From Prodigiosinella aquatilis (lineage in GTDB: Bacteria > Pseudomonadota > Gammaproteobacteria > Enterobacterales > Enterobacteriaceae), in contig CP128857.1 in assembly GCA_030388725.1 (NCBI GenBank), forward strand, positions 3,100,001 through 3,164,000: DNA of 64,000 nucleotides, in the 5' to 3' direction. The notes below the pieces were generated by a model. That model saw nothing but the letters and a program-made list of their open reading frames with translations. It had not been told where the DNA came from and searched no databases. Numbering within the stretch: the first letter of the stretch is position 1; each line of letters opens with the position of its first letter. The position numbers were made by a program, and so were the translations under genes. Positions 53,998 to 63,000 of this stretch are shown here, one piece after another.

Positions 53998-54032
53998 TAT
54001 AGGTTTACATAAAAGAGAGCATATCATTGGGA

Positions 54033-55076
54033 ATGCCACTTCATCAGATTCATCATGACGCTGTCGCGATGCCCCCCCGTTCATATTGTCGTGTTCATAC
54101 GCGACGCCAGTATGGCGTAGGGATGTGTTTACTGATTATTGCCGTTGTGGTGGCCGCCAGCCTGATACTGGGTGCCAAATCCATTCCGCTGGATGTGGTC
54201 TGGTCAAGTCTGACGGGTCAGATAACCAACGCAGACAGCACGATTATTCTTGCTGCACGGTTACCTCGCACTCTTGCCGGTATTATCGTCGGGATAGCGC
54301 TGGGTGGTGCTGGCGCCGTGATTCAGGCGCTGACCCGCAACCCGCTGGCCGATCCCGGTATCCTCGGTGTGAATGCCGGGGCGAGTTTTGCCATCGTGAT
54401 CGGTATTACCGTGTTTGGCATTAACAGCATGGGGTCATCGCTGGGTTTTGCCTGGGCTGGCGTGTTTGTCACCAGTCTGGTGGTATGGGTTATCGGGACG
54501 CTGAGTGGAGGTCGTGTCAACCCGGTACGTTTGACACTGGCTGGCGTGGCGCTAAGTGCCGTATTGATGGGCATGACATCATCTATTTCTCTGCTCAATC
54601 CCGAGGCGTTTGATCAACTCCGTTTATGGGAGGCTGGCACGCTGGATATCCGCTCCATGCACAACATCGCACTGGTCACGCCCGCCATTTTGCTCGGCAG
54701 CATACTGGCACTGATAGCGGCCCGGTCACTAAACACCCTCGGTATGGGTGAAGATCTCGCCGCCGCATTAGGCACCCGGGTGATTCTGGTACGGCTGGTT
54801 TCCATCATCGCCATCATGTTGCTGTGTGGTTCAGCCACGGCGTTGGTCGGCCCTATCGGATTTGTCGGGCTGATGATTCCCCATATCGCACGCTGGTGGG
54901 CTGGGCCGGATCAGCGCTGGATCCTGCTCTACTCATTCCTGTTCGCCCCTATCCTGCTGCTGAGCGCCGATATTGTTGGTCGCCTGTTGGTGCCGGGGGA
55001 ATTGCGGGTTTCAATCATTACTGCCTTTATTGGTGCCCCCGTGCTGATCTGGCTGGTACGGCGGCGTAAAGCCTGA
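54033..55076 (+). CDS. fepD: Ferric-siderophore permease FepD-like
   Basis: FecCD-family inner-membrane permease of 347 residues with about nine or ten helices. Conserved segments are ARLPRTLAGIIVGIALGGAG, LTRNPLADPGILGVNAGASF and GPIGFVGLMIPHIARWWAGP, near identical in kind to FepD. It pairs with FepG. The ATG at 54033 is used; an ATG at 54069 is also possible. It begins the fepD-fepG-fepC operon behind the Fur box. Confidence 0.9.
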   Translation: MPLHQIHHDAVAMPPRSYCRVHTRRQYGVGMCLLIIAVVVAASLILGAKSIPLDVVWSSLTGQITNADSTIILAARLPRTLAGIIVGIALGGAGAVIQALTRNPLADPGILGVNAGASFAIVIGITVFGINSMGSSLGFAWAGVFVTSLVVWVIGTLSGGRVNPVRLTLAGVALSAVLMGMTSSISLLNPEAFDQLRLWEAGTLDIRSMHNIALVTPAILLGSILALIAARSLNTLGMGEDLAAALGTRVILVRLVSIIAIMLLCGSATALVGPIGFVGLMIPHIARWWAGPDQRWILLYSFLFAPILLLSADIVGRLLVPGELRVSIITAFIGAPVLIWLVRRRKA

Positions 55077-55087
55077 GGAGGCACGAC

Positions 55088-56122
55088 ATGATTGCTAAAG
55101 CGCTGTATTTCAGCACGCCCCGGGACGTAATCTGCGGACGCCTGTCCAAACGTGTTTTATTAATTAACAGCCTGCTGATTCTGTTAAGCCTGCTGCTGCT
55201 GACAGTGGCTATCAGCTACGGTACGTTGCGACTGTCGCCTCTACAGGTCTGGCAAGCCTTCGCCGGTCAGGGTGAGCCAGGAATCATCACCGTGATTACT
55301 CAGTGGCGGGCACCGCGCGCCGTGATGGCGCTGCTGTTAGGCGCAGGGTTGGGCATCAGTGGTGGCATTTTTCAATCGATCATTCGTAACCCACTGGGAA
55401 GTCCTGATGTGGTCGGCTTTAGCACCGGTGCCTATACCGGCGCACTGACGACTATTATCCTGCTCAATGGCAGCTACTATCAGATCGCTGGCGGCGCGGT
55501 ACTGGGCGGCATGATTACGGCGGTACTGGTTTATTTGCTGGCCTGGCGCGATGGCATCGTCGGTTTTCGACTCATTATTGTCGGCATTGCCATCGGTGCC
55601 ATTCTGACCGCGTTCAACACCTGGCTGATTATTACCGGCTCGTTGGAACATGCAATGACCGCCGCACTATGGGGCGCCGGGACACTGAATGGCGTCACCT
55701 GGACTAAAAGCCAGCCCGCACTATTGTTGGTACCGCTGGCAACCATCACGGCATTGCTGATGGCAAAACGCCTTCAACTACTGGAAATGGGTGATGACAG
55801 CGCACGCGCGCTGGGTGTCAATGCCGAAGCCAGTCGCCTGTGCCTGATGTTGTCTGGCATTATTCTGACTGCCGTAGTGACCGCCACCGCCGGGCCCATT
55901 TCGTTTATTGCACTTGCCTCACCACAGATTGCACGCCGCTTGACCCGTGCCAGTTCGATCCCCCTATTCTCAGCGGCGATGATTGGCGCCATTTTGCTGC
56001 TGAGCGCGGATATCGTGGCCCAGCATGCTTTTACCAATATGCAGCTACCCGTTGGGGCCGTCACCGTCAGCATCGGTGGTATTTATCTGATCTGGCTGCT
56101 GATTCGTGAATCACGCCATTAA
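55088..56122 (+). CDS. fepG: Ferric-siderophore permease FepG-like
   Basis: Second FecCD permease, 344 residues. Diagnostic segments: WRAPRAVMALLLGAGLGISG, IFQSIIRNPLGSPDVVGFST, and GPISFIALASPQIARRLTRA. It starts 11 bases after fepD behind GAGGAGG and lies 6 bases before fepC. It forms the heterodimeric channel with FepD. Confidence 0.9.
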   Translation: MIAKALYFSTPRDVICGRLSKRVLLINSLLILLSLLLLTVAISYGTLRLSPLQVWQAFAGQGEPGIITVITQWRAPRAVMALLLGAGLGISGGIFQSIIRNPLGSPDVVGFSTGAYTGALTTIILLNGSYYQIAGGAVLGGMITAVLVYLLAWRDGIVGFRLIIVGIAIGAILTAFNTWLIITGSLEHAMTAALWGAGTLNGVTWTKSQPALLLVPLATITALLMAKRLQLLEMGDDSARALGVNAEASRLCLMLSGIILTAVVTATAGPISFIALASPQIARRLTRASSIPLFSAAMIGAILLLSADIVAQHAFTNMQLPVGAVTVSIGGIYLIWLLIRESRH

Positions 56123-56128
56123 CCGTCA

Positions 56129-56959
56129 ATGAAGAGTAGAACATCAATGCCGCCTCTCTTGCATGCTTCAAACCTGACACTTGGGTATGACAATAAAATC
56201 ATTGCGAATGACCTGAGCGTTACCATTCCACAAAATTTGTTCAGCGTCATCATCGGTCCCAACGCCTGCGGTAAATCGACCCTGCTGCGTGCACTGTGCC
56301 GACTGTTAAAACCACAGGCAGGGGAAGTGTTGCTGGATGGGAAAAATATTCATCAGATCCCCACCAAAACGCTGGCACGTCAGCTTGGTTTATTACCGCA
56401 ACACACTATCGTTCCAGACAACATTACCGTGACTGATCTGGTTGCTCGTGGTCGATATCCGCATCAGAGTCTACTCCGGCAATGGAGTCAAGCCGATAGG
56501 GAAGCGGTTGAACAGGCGATGATAGCGACAAATGTGAGTGCGCTGGCCGAGCGCAACGTGGATGAATTATCCGGCGGGCAGCGCCAGCGAGTGTGGGTCG
56601 CCATGGTACTGGCGCAGCAGACACCGCTGCTACTGCTGGATGAACCAACGACCTGGCTGGATATCACACACCAGATTGACTTGCTGGACTTGTTCCGCGA
56701 GCTGAATCAACAGCATGGACGAACACTGATCGCCGTACTGCATGATCTAAATCAGGCCTGTCGTTATGCCGACCATCTGATCGTGATGCACGCCGGACGC
56801 GTAATCGCCCAAGGAAAACCGACCGATATCATTAACGCGGAGTTGGTAAAAGAGGTGTTTGGCATGTCCTGTATCATCATTGACGACCCGGTATCTCACA
56901 CACCGCTTATCGTTCCATGCGGGCGCTATCACTTCGCGCCCGGCAGTCAGCCAGACTAA
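56129..56959 (+). CDS. fepC: Ferric-siderophore ABC ATPase FepC-like
   Basis: ATPase of the importer, 276 residues. Walker A GPNACGKST (Ala where FepC has Gly, tolerated), signature DELSGGQRQRVWVAMVLAQQ, Walker B LLLLDEPTTWLDITHQIDLL, switch His in AVLHDLNQACRYADHL. An internal ATG at 56147 is an alternative start. It is convergent with the NRPS gene; the 131-base spacer has no gene. Confidence 0.9.
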   Translation: MKSRTSMPPLLHASNLTLGYDNKIIANDLSVTIPQNLFSVIIGPNACGKSTLLRALCRLLKPQAGEVLLDGKNIHQIPTKTLARQLGLLPQHTIVPDNITVTDLVARGRYPHQSLLRQWSQADREAVEQAMIATNVSALAERNVDELSGGQRQRVWVAMVLAQQTPLLLLDEPTTWLDITHQIDLLDLFRELNQQHGRTLIAVLHDLNQACRYADHLIVMHAGRVIAQGKPTDIINAELVKEVFGMSCIIIDDPVSHTPLIVPCGRYHFAPGSQPD

Positions 56960-57090
56960 ACCTTCCCGTTTTTCTTGCTCGAGGGTTACCACGGAACAAC
57001 GCTCACCACGGCCCGAGAAAATGGTTTAACGCTGGCTATAACAATGGCTGGGAAACGGGTTCCCCCGCGACCCGACCATTGTCAGCACCA

Positions 57091-60000
57091 CTATGCCAGT
57101 TCCGAATATTCCGCCAACAACCGATTCAGCAACGGACCCAGACACTCCAGCGATGCCGGGGAGAGGATATCAGCATGCTCACAAGGCTGCGGATATAGCG
57201 CCAGAGAACTCACATACGGTGCCCAGGTTGACTGAATATCCATTCCCGCAGGCAGTGTGTGCGTCGCCACAAACAGGGTTACTTCACCGTGATAATCCGG
57301 AGTGACGGCCTGTGAAAGCAGACGCACTGCATCCTGATAATTCGCCACTATGCTGTTGAGCATGGTAGCCTTTTCAGCACGCAGTTGCGGATCGGGTTCC
57401 TCTTCCGCCGCCGCCATAAACGCCGCCTGTTCACGCATCACTTCATGACGCGCGTCCTCTTCACTCGGCCCGCTCCAGTCCTGTCCTTCCACCGGATAGG
57501 TATCCAGTAGCCCCAAAAAAGCCACCCGTTCACCAACCTGTGTCAAGCGTGCGGCGATGCCGTGAGCGAGCGTACCGCCCAGCGAATACCCCAACAGAAA
57601 ATACGGCCCCTGCGGCTGAATGTGACGAATGGTGACCAGATAGCGTTCGCATATCTCCTCCAGCGAATCACAATCGGCAATCCCACCTTGTGGTCGTGGC
57701 GACTGTAAGCCGACCAGCGGGTAACGTCCGCTCAGATAACGCAGCAGCCCCGTGTATTGCCAGGCAAAACCCGATGCCGGATGCAGACAGAATAGTGTCG
57801 GACCCCGACCCGTGCGCAGTGGCAGAATGTCCCCCATCCCCCGGTTTTCCGCTGAATCGGCATCCGTCGTGCCGTCCAGCAGTGCAGCGATATTTTCAAC
57901 GCTACGTGCCACCATGATCTGCCCGACGGATAATGACCGGTTCAGACGACGACGGATGTCCGCCGCCAGACGCATCGCCAACAATGAATGACCGCCCAAA
58001 ACAAAGAAATCATCGTCAGCGAAGACGGTTTCGCGTTCTAGTGCATCGGCGAATAGCGTCGCCAGTAAACGTTCGCCGTCCGATCTGGGTAAACGTCCGC
58101 TATTCTGCGGCGCGGCGGGTGCCGGCAATGCGTTGCGATCCAGCTTGCCATTAGCGCTAAGCGGGAAATTGTCCATTTGTACATAGCTGACCGGCAGCAT
58201 GTGGGCAGGTAATTGCCGCGCCAGCGCCTGATGTAATGCATCAGCATCCAGAGAGGTTCCTTCCTGCGGGATCACCCAGGCCACCAGTTGGCGGGCATCC
58301 GCGCCACGCAAGCGATTTCCGTGTTCCCCCAGTTCCCGGGCGCACACCACCGCCTGTGCGATACCGGGCTGTGCCAGCAGTTGCTGCTCGATTTCACCCA
58401 GCTCAATGCGTTGTCCACGGATTTTTAGCTGATCGTCACTACGGCCAAGATATTCCACCGCGCCGTCTTCCAGCCAGCGGGCGATATCACCCGTGCGATA
58501 CATCCGTTCGCCTGATGCAAAAGGATCGGCGATAAAACGGCTCGCCGTCAGATCTGGACGTCGCCAATAGCCTTCCGCCAGTTGTACACCACACAGATAG
58601 AGATCACCCGCGACACCAACAGGAACCGGGCGCAGATAGCGATCCAGTATATATAACCGGGTATTCCATACTGGTTTCCCGATCGGAACGCCTGGCGCAT
58701 AACACCGTGCCAACGCGTCACCCGACGCCGGCTGATATGTAACGTCTACGGCGGCTTCCGTCGGGCCATACAGGTTATGCAACGGCGCGGCAACCAGCGC
58801 TTGATAACTTTCTGCCAGATCTCGCGACAGCGCTTCACCGCTACAAAATACGCGCCTCAGGCTATCGCATCCAACGTCCCGACGCTGGCGCATTTCCAGC
58901 GCGCCGACCCAGGCGGCCAGCATTGACGGCACAAAATGCAGGGTAGTGACGGCATAATCGGCAATCAGTTGCAGCAGCGCATCCGGATCGCGATGCGCTT
59001 CCGGCGGCGCCATGACCAGACGTGCGCCGGTCATCAACGGCCAGAAGAATTCCCACACCGATACGTCAAAGCTGCATGGCGTTTTCTGCAATACCACATC
59101 ATCGCCAGTGAGCGCGTAACAATCCTGCATCCACCACAAACGATTAACGATCGCCTGATGGCTAACCACCACACCTTTGGGACGCCCGGTTGAACCGGAG
59201 GTATAAATCACATAAGCGGCCTGTCGCGGGTCCACCGCCACCACTGATGATACCGGCGGCTGATCCACCTCCGCCGCCAGCCGATCCAACAGCAGTGTCA
59301 TGGCGAGTGGCGCAAAACGCGACTGTAAGTGACTTTCGGTAATAATCAGCCGGGGTTGGGCGTCGTCCACCATTAACACCAGGCGATCATCAGGGTAGCC
59401 CGTATCCAGCGGCAGCCAGGCGGCACCTGCTTCCAGAATCGCCATCAGCGCCAAACTGAGCCGCACTGAACGCGGCAACGCCACCGCCACAATGTCTCCT
59501 GGCCGCACCCCGGCATTTATCAATCGATCCGACAGCAAGCGGGTTTGTATCCGCATCTGACGGTAAGTCAATTGATGTTCTCCGTCTACCAACGCCACAC
59601 GTTCCGGTGTACGGTACGCCTGTTCGGCCACGGCCTGATGTAGGGTTCCTGCGGGCACGGCATGATCGGTCTGATTGACGACGGCCAGCAGCGCTTGCTC
59701 GTCCGAAGTCTGTAGCACCCATTCACCAAGCGGTACTTCTGGCCGTTTAACCACTTGCTCCAACAACATCAACAAACGCTGCGCCAAACGGTGGGGCTGC
59801 GGTACATTCGCCCGATACTCCATTAGCAGACGCAAGCGTTCGCCGGGTAATACCAGCAGAGTCAACGGGTAATGGGTGTAACCACGGTTGTGGATACCGT
59901 CACAACGCACCCCCATTACACCGTCACCGGGTACACCGTGATCGGGGTAGTTTTCCACCACCAACAGAGTATCAAAAAGTGTACCACTGCCAGCCAATTG

Positions 60001-63000
60001 CTGAATCTCTCCCAGCCCCAGATCATCATGCTCAATCAATTGAATTTGCTGAGCCTGTAAACCGGATAGCTGGCTTAATAGCGATTGTTGCACATCCAGT
60101 TGCACTCGTACCGGTAGCGTATTACTGAATAACCCGACATGCTGCTCCAGACCATCGATCTGACCGAAGCGCCCCGACACCGGAGAGCCGAAAATGACAT
60201 CATCAAATCCGCTGTAGGCACTCAATAACACACCCCAGATACCCTGCATCAAGGTATTGAGCGTTAGCCCATACTGGCGGCAACAACTTACCAATCCCTG
60301 TTCCAGCGCAGGTTCCAGTAACAGTTCCAGTTCACCGACCTCACTGGTAGGCGACGCCTCGCCAAACAGCAGGGTCGGACGGACACCTTGCAAGACACTC
60401 TGCCAGCGCTGACGGGAAATAGCGCGATCTCGTGCCACCAGTTGACGAATAACGTCAGGATAGCTGACACGATGCGCATCCAGCGCGGCTTCGCCATGGT
60501 GTAATACGGTGAACAGATCGCGCAACAATACTGGTGTCGACCATCCATCCACCACCAGATGGTGGGCGGTAAGAAACAGCGTATAACGTGGTTCATCGGC
60601 ATGCTGAACCAGCAGTGCATGGAGCATGGCACCCGGTTGATGAAACAGATCCCGTGCCAGCTCCGCTTTTTCCAGCGTCAGCAACGCTGCCGCCTCGTTC
60701 TGTGTGTCCAGTGCCGGCAACGACCGCACATCTAACGACCAGTAAGCCGTGTCATCACGCAGTAACGGTAATAACTGTAACGGTGTCAACGTCTGTTCAG
60801 TATCGAAACGGGCTGCCAACTGAGGATGATGGCGCACCACCGCTTCCAGCGCACGACTGAGATGCGCCACCGGCAGCGAGCCGCTTAATGACAGACGGGT
60901 TAGTGAATTATAACTCCCCGCCGTTTCAGACACCTGGGCATGAAACAGCAATCCGAGTTGTAGCGGCAGAACGGGCAACACATCAGCCAATGGTCCATAC
61001 GTTCGTGTCAATTGGGCTACATCGTCGTCCGTTACTCTCGGCAGAGCAACGTCCGCGGCAACCAGTGTGTCAGCCGCCCGCAGGGGATCCTGTTGAGCGA
61101 GCGCCAGCAGCGTATCCACCGCCTGAACCATTGCCCGATGCAGTTCATCAATATCGTGTTCGGTAAATATACTCTCGGCCCACCCCCAGTTAATCGCCAG
61201 ACGGGAATCTGCCGGGTGCTCATCAACAAAAATATTCACTTCCAGCGCATGGCCCAGACGCATCTGACGGTCTTGCGCCACCGCGAACGCATCACAGAAA
61301 TAGTGTGGAGTGCGTTGGGGCGTCCATTCGCCCTCCCCGGCAGCAAAACGCCCCAGATAGTTGAAGAGGATTTCCGGCGCATACTGTTGCTCCAGTGTAG
61401 CCAGCACATTTTCGTTGTCGGTATCCAGATAACGCAGCACGCCGTAGCCAATACCGCGATCCGGCACCGCCCGCAGAACACGCTTTACCGCCCGGATAGC
61501 CTGCCAGGGCAGATCATCACCCACAGTGGACCAGCCAATCTGCACCGGATATTCTGCCGTCAGCCAGCCGACCGTACGCGCCAGATCCACACCTTGCCCG
61601 GCGTCGATACGCCCATGAGATTCCAGCGTGAAACGCAGTTGGGAAACTGCATATCGCCAAGCGCATGCCATGCTCAATGCACACAGCAACACTTCTTCGA
61701 CACTGGCCCGATAGTAGTGGGGCACCCCCCCCAGCAACGCCGCAGTTTGCGCCGTTCCCAGCAAAAGACGTTTTTCACATTGTGTGTACTGACGATCATA
61801 TTCACGATCCAGCCCCCGGTGTCCCAGCCTCGGCACCGCATCTTGCAGCATCGACTGCCAGAATGGCAATTCAGCGCGCCGCCGTGGCATATCCGCCTGT
61901 AGATAGGCTGACCAATCGTGCAAGGAGTGCTCTTCCGCCGCCAGCGTGATAGCTTGCCCGGCCATTGCGGCATTTGCAGCCTGTTGTAATTCGGGCAACA
62001 GTACCCGCCACGATACGCCATCCACCACCAGATGATGGATCACCAGCACCAACCCGCAAGACTGGTGTTCGTCTTGCAGCAGCGCCGCCTGAACCATCCG
62101 ACCAGCGGCAGAATCCAGTTGTTCGATGACTGCTTCAAACGCCAGTTCCGCGCTGGAGGCCAGATCATCGGTTACTGCCCATACACAACTACGTGCCGTG
62201 ACCTCAATCGGGGGTGTCTCACCGACAATCAGCCGATTGTCTCGAGTAAACGCCGCCAATGCCGGATGCGCTGTAATCAGTGCGGCCAGCGCCTGCTCCA
62301 CATGCGTTAGCTGTAACGCGGCCGGCACCTGTAAAAATACACCGTGGGCGAAACAACAATCGATTCCCTGTTGTTGCGCGAACCAGTGCAAAATTGGCAG
62401 TCCGTCAATGGCGCCCTGTTGCAGCACCGACGGCAGGGTATCCCCCGCATCAACTGGCTGCATCGCCAATACCATCCGTGCCGGTGTTCGCTGAGCAAAG
62501 ATTTCCCGTGGACGTAACTGCCAACCGGCCCGACGCAATAACGTTCCCAACCCCATAGCAGAAATACTGTCGCCGCCCAAGGCGAAGAAATCATCATCGG
62601 CTCCCATACGTTCCAGCCCCAGCAATGCGGCAATCGACTGGCAAAGCAGGGCTTCCTGCTCATTTTTCGCCTCACGCCCCTGCGTCAGAGCAACCGGCTG
62701 TGGCCGAGGCAACGCCTGACGGTCGATTTTCCCGTTGACGGTCAGCGGTAACGTCTCCATCACCACCAGTACGGACGGCAGCATATACTCGGGTAATTGC
62801 GTCGCCAGTTGCGCCAGCAGACCGCCGGAAATATCCGCCATTGCACGCAAAGCATCATCCGGCACCGAACAATAACCAATCAATCGATGTGTGACGCCTA
62901 TCGATTCCGCAATAACTACCGCGGTACTGACCTGCGGTAACGCAACCAGCGCATTTTCCACTTCGCCCAGCTCAACCCGGAAACCACGAACTTTAATCTG

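Noticed and set aside
61012..61902. 296-residue open frame on the plus strand
   Set aside because: It lies wholly opposite the NRPS epimerisation domain, is rich in Arg, Pro and His, and has no recognisable motif. It is a shadow of the GC-rich NRPS gene.
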